Source: Spirosoma lacussanchae
GTDB lineage: Bacteria; Bacteroidota; Bacteroidia; Cytophagales; Spirosomataceae
Assembly (NCBI RefSeq): GCF_005870035.1
Contig: NZ_SWJG01000002.1
Coordinates: forward strand, 496,001 to 560,000
DNA: 64,000 bases
Reading direction: 5' to 3'
This document shows positions 47,350 to 56,084 of this stretch, piece by piece (the first letter of the stretch is position 1; each line of letters opens with the position of its first letter). The notes below the pieces were generated by a model. The model saw only the letters and a program-made list of their open reading frames with translations. It searched no databases and was not told where the DNA came from. Both the position numbers and the translations under genes were made by a program.

Positions 47350-49749
47350 ATGAGCTTGTACGTTTTACCTGCCTCTTTTTTAACCCTCGTTTTAACGGTT
47401 GTACTCAGTTTGCAACTTGTTCTGGCAGAAGATGGGCCTCCTGTTCCGGCGGGATCGGTGCGTGGTCGTATATACACCAGCGATCGGAAGCCTGCTCCTT
47501 TTGTCAGTATCTCGGTGAAAGGAACCAACAAGGGGACTGTATCTACCGAAGAAGGTAATTTCATCCTGCGTCATCTGCCGGCGGGCGAGTACACCTTGGT
47601 TGCTACGTTTGTTGGACTTCAGCCCCAGGAGCAATCCGTGACAGTAACGGCTGGTCAGTCGGCCGACATTCAGTTTGCGCTGGCCGAAACGGCCAGCCAG
47701 TTGAACGAAGTGCAGGTAAAGGGTTTTAAAAGTGACAATCAGAAGCCCGTCAGCGTTGGCAAAGTGGCCATCCGTCCGCTCGACCTGCCTCAGGCGGTGG
47801 CGGTGGTAGAACGCGAGGTACTCGAACGCCAGCAGACGCTGCGCCTGAGCGATGTGCTGATGAACACCAACGGCGTTTATGTGATGGGTACGGCCGGGGG
47901 GACTCAGGAAGAACTGGCAGGCCGCGGGTTTGCGTTCAACAGCAGTAACACTTTCAAGAACGGCGCGCGCTTCAATAATGCAGCCATGCCGGAGATCAGC
48001 GCCCTGGAGCGGGTAGAAGTCCTGAAAGGCAGCGGTGCCATTCTGTTCGGGAACGTAGCGGCTGGCGGTATTATCAATCTGGTTACCAAAAAGCCTCAGT
48101 TTCAGTCGGGCGGTTCAGCCTCGGTGCGTGTAGGCAGCTTTGGCTTTGTGAAGCCTATCGTTGACGTATACGGCGGTATCGGAAAAGGTGAGCGGGTCGC
48201 GTATCGGCTCAACACCACCTATGAACAGGGTAACAGTTTCCGGGACGAGGTGAAGAGTAAGCGGTTCTACGTAAATCCGTCATTACTCATCAACCTGGCT
48301 CCCAGGACGAGTTTGTTGCTTGAAGGTGACTATCTGTATGATGACCGCACCGCCGACTTCGGTACGGGCGCAGTTAACTACACGATTGCCGACATCCCAC
48401 GAAACCGGTTCCTGGGCGTGCGCTGGGGCTACAACCGGATTGAGCAGCGGAGTGCTACAGCTACCCTGACGCACCAGATTAGCCAGAATTGGCAGGTTCG
48501 GGCACTGGCCTCCGGGCAGCGATACAACAGTGAACAGTTTGCCAGCCAGCGCCCTAATGGCGGTCAGTTTATTCGTACGGATGGCCGCTGGATACGGGGC
48601 CTGCAACGATCACAAGTAGCCGAAACCTACTGGATTGGTCAAATCGATCTTACCGGCCAGGTCACTACTGGTGCCATTAAACACACCGTACTTCTTGGTG
48701 CTGATGCCGACCAGTATCGGACTAACACCACCGCTTTCAATCCGCTGGCCGTTTATGACACCATCAATATCTACAACCTGAACCAGTACCGCCAGCGTAC
48801 GGACATCCCTACGCTGACCCTTCGTAGCCTGACGCAGGCCCCCATCAATCGGGTTGGCGTATATGCACAGGATCTGATTGCCTTCTCTACTAAAATTAAG
48901 CTGCTGGCTGGTCTCCGCTACAGCTATCAGCAGACCGGCAGCCAGGTGCTGACGTATGCCGACAACAAAACGACCGCCGTTACCACCTTCGACGGAGCCA
49001 TTACACCACGTCTTGGACTCGTGTATCAACCTATCCCGACCACGTCGCTGTTTGTCAGTTATGCCAATTCGTTCAACACTAACACGGGAGTTGACGTAGC
49101 TGGTAATGCGCTTCCGCCGTCATTCATCGATCAGTACGAAGCCGGTATGAAAAACGATCTGCTGAATGGATTCCTGTCAGCCAACGTAACTGTTTATCAG
49201 ATCAAGAATAGTAATCTGGCGCAAACCAGCCTGGCCAACGGAAATACCAACAGCACCATCAGAGAACTGGCCGGTGAGGTAACGAGCCGGGGTGTTGAAG
49301 TTGATCTTAAAACTAAACAGATGGGTGGTTTTTCCCTGCTGGGCGGCTACAGCTACAACCAGACCAAATACACCGCCAGTAATATCTACATTGTTGGCAG
49401 CCTGCTCCGGTATAACCCCAACCACACCGCCAACGCCAGTGTCTATTACACCGTCCAGCGGGCGGGCTGGGCCAAAGGGCTGAACGCCGGATTTACCGCC
49501 TTTTATATGGGTGAGCGCGTGGCCGGTCGGTCAACCCGTCTGACGGTGAATAACGACACCTATCGTTTGATTCCGGTAGCCGCCTATACGCAGCTCGACG
49601 CATCGGTTGGCTATTCGCTGACGCAGTTCTCGATTCGGGCTAAGTTGTCTAACCTGCTCAACGTGCTGAGTTACCAGATTCACGATGACAACAGTGTGAA
49701 TCCGATTGCTCCCCGTATGTTCTCGACTACGCTGTCGTACCGCTGGTAA
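47350..49749 (+). CDS. TonB-dependent siderophore-type receptor
   Basis: 799 residues. Signal peptide to about residue 26 (LQLVLAE); carboxypeptidase-regulatory-like domain (about 36-118, SVRGRIYTSDRKPAPFVSI); plug with LPQAVAVVEREVL, LMNTNGVYV, LERVEVLKGSGAILFGN and GGIINLVTKKP, the phrase set of FhuA-type siderophore receptors; barrel ending FSTTLSYRW with terminal aromatic residue. It probably imports a ferric siderophore. No Fur box could be identified with confidence. It lies 141 nt after the XRE gene. Confidence 0.92.
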   Translation: MSLYVLPASFLTLVLTVVLSLQLVLAEDGPPVPAGSVRGRIYTSDRKPAPFVSISVKGTNKGTVSTEEGNFILRHLPAGEYTLVATFVGLQPQEQSVTVTAGQSADIQFALAETASQLNEVQVKGFKSDNQKPVSVGKVAIRPLDLPQAVAVVEREVLERQQTLRLSDVLMNTNGVYVMGTAGGTQEELAGRGFAFNSSNTFKNGARFNNAAMPEISALERVEVLKGSGAILFGNVAAGGIINLVTKKPQFQSGGSASVRVGSFGFVKPIVDVYGGIGKGERVAYRLNTTYEQGNSFRDEVKSKRFYVNPSLLINLAPRTSLLLEGDYLYDDRTADFGTGAVNYTIADIPRNRFLGVRWGYNRIEQRSATATLTHQISQNWQVRALASGQRYNSEQFASQRPNGGQFIRTDGRWIRGLQRSQVAETYWIGQIDLTGQVTTGAIKHTVLLGADADQYRTNTTAFNPLAVYDTINIYNLNQYRQRTDIPTLTLRSLTQAPINRVGVYAQDLIAFSTKIKLLAGLRYSYQQTGSQVLTYADNKTTAVTTFDGAITPRLGLVYQPIPTTSLFVSYANSFNTNTGVDVAGNALPPSFIDQYEAGMKNDLLNGFLSANVTVYQIKNSNLAQTSLANGNTNSTIRELAGEVTSRGVEVDLKTKQMGGFSLLGGYSYNQTKYTASNIYIVGSLLRYNPNHTANASVYYTVQRAGWAKGLNAGFTAFYMGERVAGRSTRLTVNNDTYRLIPVAAYTQLDASVGYSLTQFSIRAKLSNLLNVLSYQIHDDNSVNPIAPRMFSTTLSYRW

Positions 49750-49755
49750 TAACGC

Positions 49756-49800
49756 CGGTCGGGCAGGCGAACAGATGCATTCGCCTGCCCGACCGTATAA
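49756..49800. terminator. bidirectional terminator (TonB receptor / ATP-grasp gene)
   Basis: 16-bp stem cggtcgggcaggcgaa / ttcgcctgcccgaccg with an 8-nt loop between convergent genes. Confidence 0.8.
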
Positions 49801-49806
49801 ATAGGC

Positions 49807-51453
49807 TTATATGTACCGGGAAGTGATATGAGCCGTACGTTCGGTTGTTTCGATCAGCAACGGATGGCGGGGTTCGTTCAGGGCCGCTTCCAGTTCCGCA
49901 ATCGTCTCCCTGAATAAGCAATAGACCGGGACCTCGTGGCTCTCGGTTTTATTTTTGATGTATTGCAGTACTGGCCGCACCGTACCACTGGCTGCCAGTT
50001 CATGATACTGCTGCTTGGCGTTGGCAAACGACTCGTCACTTTCGCCAAATGAAATAACCCGCTCGGGTAGTGGGTTTGTTTTCCGGTCGGCCAGCTGGGC
50101 GTCTAGGTTTGCCAGGAGGCTTTTGAGCCGGTAGGTGTCCTTACCCGTCCGAATGCGCTCGCGGAGCGACTGGCGAATCAGGTAGGTCAGCGAGTTAGCC
50201 AGGTTCAGCCCGATCTCCGCCATTTGTTTGAAGATCAGGGAGGTCGGCGACATGCCCGGAATGGTGTTGGGGTCGTGGAGCAGCACCCGGTTGTCGGGCG
50301 TCAGGAACCCGTCGATGCGCGAGTAGACGTTGATGCCCAGCTTGGTAAAGACTTCGGCAACGGCGAGCTGGATCTTACGATTGTTTTCGAGACTCGTACC
50401 GACCGGAATCCGCTTTTTGGCTACGTTGGTTTTGTATTTGGTTTCGAAGTCGAAGGCTTCCGCGTTGTAAATCTCGGTAGGGGGCAGGGCAATGGCCATC
50501 TGATCATCGTCCTGGATAACGCCACAGGAGAACTCCTGTCCACGGATAAACTCCTCGAAGAGAACTTCGTCTTCGGCATTGACCGAAGCCAGTCGGGTAG
50601 GCTGTCCCTGCCGTTCGTCAAGCACTTCAATCAACTGGGCTGGGTGGGTAATGACCTGCCCCGTCTGCTCCACAACCACCGGAAAGCTGATACCTGCGTC
50701 GAGGCTGACCATGCGCTGCGCCAGCTCCCGCTTTTCATCGGCCGACAACTCACCCCAGGCGCTGAGCTTCGACCAGCCATCGGGCTGTACGGTCATGGTG
50801 AAAAAGCATTGTTCAACAGCCCGGCAGAACTGGGTCAGATCGGCTTCCCGTACAATGGCAACACCAATGCTGGAGCCCTGGTGGGGGGCTTTCACGACAA
50901 TGGGCAAGCCCAGATGCTCGGTCAGGGACTGGAAAAACTGCGCTTTATCGGCCCGTTCGTAGGCATCCCGGCTGATGGTCGCCGTTTTTTTCTGTTGCCC
51001 ATTGGCCAGCGCAATCAATTCATTCTGAAGAATTTTATTGATGCCTACCGCTGAGCCAACCAGACCAGGACCCGTATACGGCATTTTGTACCATTCGAGC
51101 AATCCCTGAATCGCTCCGTCTTCACAATCGGGGCCGTGCATGGCCAGGAATGCCAGATCGAAATGGATGTTGAACTGTTCTGGCCGTAGTTCGGGCAGCG
51201 TGGCCTCCAGGGCATCCGGACTGAGCGATTCGTCATAGACGGAAAACCCCGAACTGTCGGCAGGCAGCGTATCGCGCAGCGAAGGCGATTGTAAAAACTC
51301 GGGTTGAACCAGCCGAAAGCGGCCTCGACCATCGACAAATACGAGTACTGGCTCAAAAAGCCCTTTGTCCAGATTTGCCAGCGCGGTACGTCCACCAGCA
51401 AACGATACTTCGCGCTCCCGCGCCGGACCACCGAAGAAAATGCCTATTTTCAC
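49807..51453 (-). CDS. D-alanine-D-alanine ligase-like ATP-grasp protein
   Basis: 548 residues from GTG 51453 (KIGIFFGGPAREREVSFAGG). Ddl features are in order: HGPDCEDGAIQGLLE, YTGPGLVGSAVGINK, VVKAPHQGSSIGV, EEFIRGQEFSCGVI, LPPTEIYN, DPNTIPGMSPTS. It is much longer than usual Ddl (300-370): an insert of about 70 residues sits after the GSSIGV strand, and about 110 residues follow the NTIPG loop. The metal-ligand position usually E in E-x-N-T is D here. It may be the cell-wall Ddl or a dipeptide ligase of other substrate. Confidence 0.8.
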   Translation of the reverse strand: MKIGIFFGGPAREREVSFAGGRTALANLDKGLFEPVLVFVDGRGRFRLVQPEFLQSPSLRDTLPADSSGFSVYDESLSPDALEATLPELRPEQFNIHFDLAFLAMHGPDCEDGAIQGLLEWYKMPYTGPGLVGSAVGINKILQNELIALANGQQKKTATISRDAYERADKAQFFQSLTEHLGLPIVVKAPHQGSSIGVAIVREADLTQFCRAVEQCFFTMTVQPDGWSKLSAWGELSADEKRELAQRMVSLDAGISFPVVVEQTGQVITHPAQLIEVLDERQGQPTRLASVNAEDEVLFEEFIRGQEFSCGVIQDDDQMAIALPPTEIYNAEAFDFETKYKTNVAKKRIPVGTSLENNRKIQLAVAEVFTKLGINVYSRIDGFLTPDNRVLLHDPNTIPGMSPTSLIFKQMAEIGLNLANSLTYLIRQSLRERIRTGKDTYRLKSLLANLDAQLADRKTNPLPERVISFGESDESFANAKQQYHELAASGTVRPVLQYIKNKTESHEVPVYCLFRETIAELEAALNEPRHPLLIETTERTAHITSRYI

Positions 51454-51483
51454 AGATTTGAGGGATATTGCTACCCACAAAGA

Positions 51484-51518
51484 AACAAAAAAGCCGCCTG
51501 TTTAAAACAAGCGGCTGA
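51484..51518 (-). terminator. terminator of the Nfu gene
   Basis: Minus-strand stem agccgc / gcggct with a partly paired tgttt/aaaca interior, followed by a TTTTTT tract; about 80 nt past the stop. Confidence 0.7.
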
Positions 51519-51597
51519 TGTATTCCTAAAGACCGGTACCGTATAAGATCGGGCAGGTCCAGCAAGTACTGACCTGAATCTGGCTAAACCGGCTCAG

Positions 51598-51876
51598 TTA
51601 AAAAGCGGGGGTAATGTTGATGGCTTCTACTTTCGTGATTTCCGGCACGGCTCTCAGAATGGCTTCTTCCAGACCACCTTTGAACGTCATGGCCGACATT
51701 GGGCATGAACCACAGGCACCTATCAGTTCCAGACGCACCACTTTGTCGTCGGTAACCTCGAGGACTTTCACGTTGCCGCCGTCTGCAGCCAGATAAGGGC
51801 GCATGCTGTCCAGCGCACGTTCTATTTTCTCAATCAAATGGTCGTTGTTGACTGCCGTCTCCATGAAATTCTGCAT
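51598..51876 (-). CDS. NifU-like (Nfu) iron-sulfur scaffold
   Basis: 92 residues, the Nfu domain alone: L-x-x-M-R-P-Y-L-A-A-D-G-G-N-V-K and the cluster-binding C-G-S-C in GACGSCPMSAMTFKGG. It carries a 4Fe-4S cluster to target proteins as a dimer. A later ATG (51864) would remove four residues. It follows the Mrp-type ATPase gene by 29 nt, so two iron-sulfur carriers are co-transcribed. Confidence 0.93.
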   Translation of the reverse strand: MQNFMETAVNNDHLIEKIERALDSMRPYLAADGGNVKVLEVTDDKVVRLELIGACGSCPMSAMTFKGGLEEAILRAVPEITKVEAINITPAF

Positions 51877-51905
51877 TTACGGTAAAGTTACAGGGTGTCG
51901 GGGTT

Positions 51906-53009
51906 TTATGCAACTTCCACCCGCTTTGTTCGGTCGACCGTTGCGTTGCGGATGGCTACCTGTTGGGCCAGCGCTTCGGCCGTAGCCTGGAACGCTTCGG
52001 AGGCAATAGGTTCGCCAATACTGATGGCTGGCCTGCCCTCATCGCCGGCTTCGCGGATGCTTTGCACGAGCGGAATCTGCCCCAGCAACGGAACGCTGAA
52101 CTGCTCGGCCAGCTGGCGACCCCCGCCTTTGCCAAAAATAAAGTACTGGTGGTCGGGTAATTCGGCCGGGGTGAAGAATGACATATTTTCGATAACCCCC
52201 AGAATCGGCACGTTGATTTGCGGCTGCTGAAACATGGCCAAGCCCTTTGTGGCATCGGCCAGCGCTACCTTCTGCGGGGTCGTAACGATGATTGCTCCGG
52301 TTACCGGAACGGTCTGTACGAGTGTCAGATGAATGTCGCCCGTTCCCGGCGGCAGGTCGATCAGCAGGTAATCGAGTTCACCCCAGTCTGCATCCGAAAA
52401 GAACTGCTGCAACGCCCGGCCGGCCATGGTACCGCGCCAGATAATAGCCTGTCCGGGCGCAACCAGAAAGCCCATCGATAACAGCTTGATACCAAACTGG
52501 CGGATCGGTTCCATGCGGGTTTGCCCGTCTACCTGGAAAATTCGCGGCTGCATCTCCTCGGCACCAAACATGGTCGGAATAGAAGGGCCGTAGATGTCCG
52601 CATCGATAATCCCTACTTTAGCCCCCGATTTATGCAGCGCAATCGCCAAATTAGCTGTTACCGTCGACTTGCCCACGCCCCCTTTGCCCGACGATACTGC
52701 AATGATGTTTTTAACGCCCGGTAAAGTGGGTGCGTTCATCCGCGTTGACGTCACGTCTGATGTCATATCAATCGTAACGGTTATGTCAGGACCTATGTGC
52801 GAATGGATGGCGTCTTCGCAGCGCTTGCGAATCACTTCTTTCAGCGGACAGGCCGGGGTGGTCAGCACAACGGTAAAGCGCACCGAGTCGATCCCGAGCG
52901 TTATTTCTTTAACCATTCCGAGCGATACGATATCCCGCTTCAGATCCGGTTCTTCAACAGTACTGAGCGCGCGTAGAACGGCTTCCTTATGTAATCGGTA
53001 GTCAGACAT
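51906..53009 (-). CDS. Mrp/NBP35-family ATPase with MIP18-like domain
   Basis: 367 residues. N-terminal MIP18 (DUF59) domain (about 8-85, including LTTPACPLKE), then the deviant P-loop SSGKGGVGKSTV and DADIYGPSIPTM, DLPPGTGDIHLT. It is thought to deliver iron-sulfur clusters to apoproteins. The C-x-x-C used by Mrp/ApbC to hold the bridging cluster is not where expected: the segment after ENMSFF reads TPAELPDHQYFIFG. I recall the same in other Bacteroidota. Operon with the Nfu gene. Confidence 0.92.
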   Translation of the reverse strand: MSDYRLHKEAVLRALSTVEEPDLKRDIVSLGMVKEITLGIDSVRFTVVLTTPACPLKEVIRKRCEDAIHSHIGPDITVTIDMTSDVTSTRMNAPTLPGVKNIIAVSSGKGGVGKSTVTANLAIALHKSGAKVGIIDADIYGPSIPTMFGAEEMQPRIFQVDGQTRMEPIRQFGIKLLSMGFLVAPGQAIIWRGTMAGRALQQFFSDADWGELDYLLIDLPPGTGDIHLTLVQTVPVTGAIIVTTPQKVALADATKGLAMFQQPQINVPILGVIENMSFFTPAELPDHQYFIFGKGGGRQLAEQFSVPLLGQIPLVQSIREAGDEGRPAISIGEPIASEAFQATAEALAQQVAIRNATVDRTKRVEVA

Positions 53010-53044
53010 ATTTTTCTGGAGGAGGGCGAACGGCAGGGCAGATA

Positions 53045-54067
53045 CTAGGCAGATTGCTTCTCTCCCGGTTCCAAATCCTGGTTCTTCTGCCTTGTTAAAC
53101 GGCTTTGTACTTCTGCCAGTTCCGTTGAAACATCAACATACCCGGACAGCTTTTCGAGCTTTTCCTGCAAGCGGATCAGAAACTGCTGATAAGCGGATGA
53201 ATCCGTGCCATAAAGTGGGCGGTGCGCCAGGGAAGTTGAGACCGCTTTCCAGTCGGCAACGAAGGTGCGAAGTTCGTCATCGAAGGCGCTTGCGGCAAAC
53301 TTTTCGAAAATATAGTCGTGAGCCTGGGAGTTAGGGTGAATCAGATCCGATTCGTAGAAGCGATAGTCGCGCAGATCGTCCAGCATAATCTCGTAAGCCG
53401 GGAAGTACTGAACCCAGTCGTGCCAGAGCGTCAGCTCGTGAGCAACTACCCGCAGGGTCGCCTTGCTTGCCGAATTTAAGGGAAGCGTGTCGCGCGTATG
53501 ACGAACCGGACTAACCGTCAGAATGACCTTAAGGTGCGGGTTGACCCGGTGCAATCGCTTGAGCAGCCGTTTCATATCATCCAACATGTACTCGTACGAA
53601 TACATATATTTTTGAAACAAAGCCCCGGGCATTTTGTGGCAACTGGCTACAACCTGACTGGTTTCGAGGTGTCGATAAACCAGGGCTGAACCAAGGGTTA
53701 GTAGCAGGTAGTCTGCCGTGCGAAGAAAAGCGCCCGTTTCGGCAAGTACGTTCTGTAAGGACGCTCGTAGTTCAGGCAGACTCCGGGCCCATAGCGAAGA
53801 ATGAAAATCGTAGTGGAACCACACGCCATCCCGGTTAACATAGCGAGTGTCATCAGGAGTTTCGTCATCCAGTGCCAGGCTGACCAGCTTCACCAGCGAT
53901 ACCGGATTGAACAGCGTACCAAATGGATTATTGAGCACTGTCAGCTTATGATCGGCCAGTCGGCGTCCCATGACCTCGGCAAAACAGGAGCCCAGGGTTA
54001 CAATCCGGCTGGTTAGGCCGATCGAATACGGAATTGGCTCCGGCGTTAATTCAGTGTGAAAATGCAT
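53045..54067 (-). CDS. GSCFA domain protein
   Basis: 340 residues. The name-giving motif is present as TLGSCFAEVMGRRL near residue 27, with NPFGTLFNPVSL, YSYEYMLDDM and LTVSPVRHTRDTLPLNSASKA after it. GSCFA proteins resemble SGNH/GDSL hydrolases, and a serine in GSCFA and the late DLIHPNSQAH histidine fit that, but the reaction is not known. No signal peptide. It is 35 nt upstream of the Mrp-type gene on the same strand. Confidence 0.9.
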   Translation of the reverse strand: MHFHTELTPEPIPYSIGLTSRIVTLGSCFAEVMGRRLADHKLTVLNNPFGTLFNPVSLVKLVSLALDDETPDDTRYVNRDGVWFHYDFHSSLWARSLPELRASLQNVLAETGAFLRTADYLLLTLGSALVYRHLETSQVVASCHKMPGALFQKYMYSYEYMLDDMKRLLKRLHRVNPHLKVILTVSPVRHTRDTLPLNSASKATLRVVAHELTLWHDWVQYFPAYEIMLDDLRDYRFYESDLIHPNSQAHDYIFEKFAASAFDDELRTFVADWKAVSTSLAHRPLYGTDSSAYQQFLIRLQEKLEKLSGYVDVSTELAEVQSRLTRQKNQDLEPGEKQSA

Positions 54068-54296
54068 ACTAAATTAACAATAAACGGGGTTGATTAGGTC
54101 CGCGGAACAGGCTAATTATTAGGTGGTAAATGCCTCACCGTCAGGAAGGATACATTATGTGCGTAAACAAATTTTTGACATGATGTTACTTCACTTCAGG
54201 CACGTTCGTCAGGGAGAAAGAGCAGATGCCAATGCACAGCAGTGATGCCAGACCCGGTTGGATTGGTTAATGTTTATTGTGCAAACGAAGATAAAG

Positions 54297-54326
54297 TTTC
54301 TTTTTGGTTTACGATTTATATATTTG
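54297..54326 (+). promoter_or_regulatory. promoter of the alpha-CTD-like gene
   Basis: TTTC (54297-54300), 18-nt spacer, TATATTTG (54319-54326, exact -7 box), 33 nt before the ATG at 54359. Confidence 0.5.
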
Positions 54327-54358
54327 AGCAACTTAATTACTCCGCTTTTCCTGCCAGC

Positions 54359-54736
54359 ATGTCACTCGATAAACGCGTCAAAGCCCTTAGTTTCGATTCT
54401 TTATACCAACTCATTGAACAGGCTCATGAAGAAATTGACCGTCGGCAGCGTTTCATAGACCAGCTTCCCAAGCTTCGGCTGCGGGACTTGACGCTGTCGG
54501 TTCGGGCCCGGGATATACTGTATCGAACGGTTGCCGAGAAAAATAAGCTGGCGTACTATCAGAATGCGGGTCAACTAACTTTATGTGAGACCCTGAAGCT
54601 ACTAGTTCCCGACGACTGGCGGCATATTCGATTCAAAAACGGTAAAGCGTTTGACGAGATTCAGCAGGCTTTTCAAAACAGTAAGGCCCCGCTCGAACTG
54701 TATTACGGACTCATTGAGCAAACGAGCCTGAACTAA
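54359..54736 (+). CDS. small protein resembling the RNA polymerase alpha C-terminal domain
   Basis: 125 residues from ATG 54359, placed well after a good promoter; a longer frame would run through that promoter. Residues 1-40 form a charged helix (LYQLIEQAHEEIDRRQRF). Residues 44-107 read like alpha-CTD: LTLSVRARDIL (compare the L-x-L-S-V-R-x-x-x-x-L helix), a helical GQLTLCETLKLL, and RFKNGKAFDEIQQAF in place of R-N-x-G-K-x-S-L-x-E-I. This suggests a helix-hairpin-helix DNA- or protein-binding fold. The rpoA gene itself is not here. Function unproven. Confidence 0.65.
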   Translation: MSLDKRVKALSFDSLYQLIEQAHEEIDRRQRFIDQLPKLRLRDLTLSVRARDILYRTVAEKNKLAYYQNAGQLTLCETLKLLVPDDWRHIRFKNGKAFDEIQQAFQNSKAPLELYYGLIEQTSLN

Positions 54737-54738
54737 AC

Positions 54739-54770
54739 AGAAAAGGCCCGACACATGCCGGGCCTTTTCT
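54739..54770. terminator. bidirectional terminator (alpha-CTD-like gene / rplI)
   Basis: Stem agaaaaggcccg / cgggccttttct with an 8-nt loop between convergent genes. Confidence 0.85.
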
Positions 54771-54787
54771 GGAGATTGTGTAGTTGC

Positions 54788-55231
54788 TTATTCAGCCGAT
54801 ACTACCTCAAATTTTACCGTGTGCTTCACCTCTTTGTGCAGGTCGAGAACGGCTTCGTACGATCCCAGGGTCTTCACATCGTCAACCGCAATCTTCTTAC
54901 GATCGATGTCAAAGCCTTTCTCACGCAGCGCGTCAGCTACCTGGGTGTTGGTTACACGTCCGAAGATTTTGCCGCTTTCCCCTGCTTTGGCAGGAATGGT
55001 CAGCGTTAGGTCTCCAATGTTGTCGGCCAGTGACTGGGCGTCGTTCTTGATTTTCTCCGCTTTGTGAGCTGCCTGACGGATGTTTTCAGCAACGATCTTC
55101 TTGTTCGAGTCAGTTGCCATGATCGCATACCCCTGCGGAATCAGGTAGTTGCGGCCGTAGCCTGGCTTCACCGTTACGGTGTCATTTTTATAGCCCAGAC
55201 CGGCGATGTCGGTTTTTAGGATGATGTCCAT
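54788..55231 (-). CDS. rplI: 50S ribosomal protein L9
   Basis: 147 residues. N-terminal domain MDIILKTDIAGLGYKNDTVTVKPGYGRNYLIPQGYA with the usual G-Y-x-R-N-Y-L-I-P, central connecting helix (NKKIVAENIRQAAHKAEKIKND) and C-terminal rRNA-binding domain. Last gene of rpsF-rpsR-rplI. The 81-nt gap from rpsR holds a heptamer inverted repeat that could affect its expression relative to S6 and S18. Confidence 0.95.
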   Translation of the reverse strand: MDIILKTDIAGLGYKNDTVTVKPGYGRNYLIPQGYAIMATDSNKKIVAENIRQAAHKAEKIKNDAQSLADNIGDLTLTIPAKAGESGKIFGRVTNTQVADALREKGFDIDRKKIAVDDVKTLGSYEAVLDLHKEVKHTVKFEVVSAE

Positions 55232-55242
55232 TTATGAAAAAA

Positions 55243-55313
55243 GTTTTCGGTTAACAGTTTATAAGTTTACGGAGTGCTGATAGGCAGGAAGCCGTAAACC
55301 GAAAACCGTAAAC
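55243..55313. repeat. heptamer-periodic inverted repeat pair between rpsR and rplI
   Basis: Minus-strand arm 55313-55293: GTTTACG, GTTTTCG, GTTTACG, exact 7-nt period, beginning in the rpsR stop codon. Plus-strand arm 55243-55272: GTTTTCG, GTTAACA, GTTTATA, then a one-base slip and GTTTACG. gtttacgg (55265-55272) pairs with ccgtaaac (55292-55299). The transcript would form a hairpin with a loop of about 19 nt. Confidence 0.65.
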
Positions 55314-55564
55314 TATTTTAATGAATCGCCGACGTACGGCAGGATGGCTAGATGACGAGCACGCTTAACGGCCTGAGCAACTTTGCGCTGATTTTTCAGG
55401 CTGGTACCAGTTAACCGGCGGGGCAGAATTTTGCCCTGCTCGTTAAGCAGTTTCAGCAGGAAGTTGCCGTCTTTGTAGTCAATATATTTGATGCCGGCTT
55501 TCTTGAAGCGGTCGTACTTTTTGCGGTTCTCGGTTTTCGAGACTGATTCGTTTTGCAGGCTCAT
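55313..55564 (-). CDS. rpsR: 30S ribosomal protein S18
   Basis: 83 residues. Core [52 protein letters not shown] contains the S18 rRNA-binding motif I-L-P-R-R-x-T-G. The first 20 residues are a polar extension. It starts 2 nt after rpsF ends, so S6 and S18, which bind as a dimer, are made together. No cysteine-rich zinc motif is present. Confidence 0.95.
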   Translation of the reverse strand: MSLQNESVSKTENRKKYDRFKKAGIKYIDYKDGNFLLKLLNEQGKILPRRLTGTSLKNQRKVAQAVKRARHLAILPYVGDSLK

Positions 55565-55566
55565 GA

Positions 55567-55938
55567 TTACTTGCTCTCAGCGTTTTCGGTTTGTTTTTTC
55601 TTTCCCACCAGTCCATTCCGCTTGCGGTCGTTGTAGGCCACAGCGTGTTTGTCGAGCGAAACCGTCAGGTGACGGATGATGCGCTCATCGCGGAGATACT
55701 CGGTGTTGAGTTTCTCGATGATCGTGCCGGGTGCTTTGAACTCGAAAAGCTGATAGTAGCCCGTGTTCTTGTGCTGGATCGGATAGGCAAGCTTGCGCAG
55801 GCCCATATTCTCTTCGTGAACGAGCTCCGCCCCATTATCGGTCAGCACTTTGCGGAACTTGTCAACGGCGTCCTTCATCTGAATCTCAGATAAAACGGGA
55901 GTTAAAATGAACACCGTTTCGTAGTTATTAGGAAACAT
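55567..55938 (-). CDS. rpsF: 30S ribosomal protein S6
   Basis: 123 residues: [55 protein letters not shown], and [14 protein letters not shown], a complete S6 ferredoxin-like fold. The C-terminal tail ([18 protein letters not shown]) is basic and probably flexible. First gene of the operon with a consensus promoter 29 nt upstream. Confidence 0.95.
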   Translation of the reverse strand: MFPNNYETVFILTPVLSEIQMKDAVDKFRKVLTDNGAELVHEENMGLRKLAYPIQHKNTGYYQLFEFKAPGTIIEKLNTEYLRDERIIRHLTVSLDKHAVAYNDRKRNGLVGKKKQTENAESK

Positions 55939-55966
55939 TGTACGTAATTGGTTTGAAATGAGGGCG

Positions 55967-55997
55967 CAAAGGTATGAAAAATCACCGAATCACGAAA
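55967..55997 (-). promoter_or_regulatory. promoter of the rpsF-rpsR-rplI operon
   Basis: Minus strand: TTTC (55997-55994), 19-nt spacer, TACCTTTG (55974-55967, exact -7 box). Transcription should start near 55960, 22 nt before rpsF. Confidence 0.65.
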
Positions 55998-56030
55998 GAG
56001 AACGGCCAGAAAATATCAGTATAAACGAAA

Positions 56031-56061
56031 CGAGTGCGACCAGCCCCGCCAATCGCACTCG
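56031..56061 (-). terminator. terminator of the coiled-coil protein gene
   Basis: Stem cgagtgcga / tcgcactcg with a 13-nt loop, 24 nt past the stop and upstream of the rpsF promoter. Confidence 0.65.
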
Positions 56062-56084
56062 CTTATAACCTATCTGCTCAGGAA

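Noticed and set aside
50224-51054. 276-residue frame on the plus strand inside the Ddl-like gene
   Set aside because: Shadow of the ATP-grasp gene, which carries the recognisable motifs.
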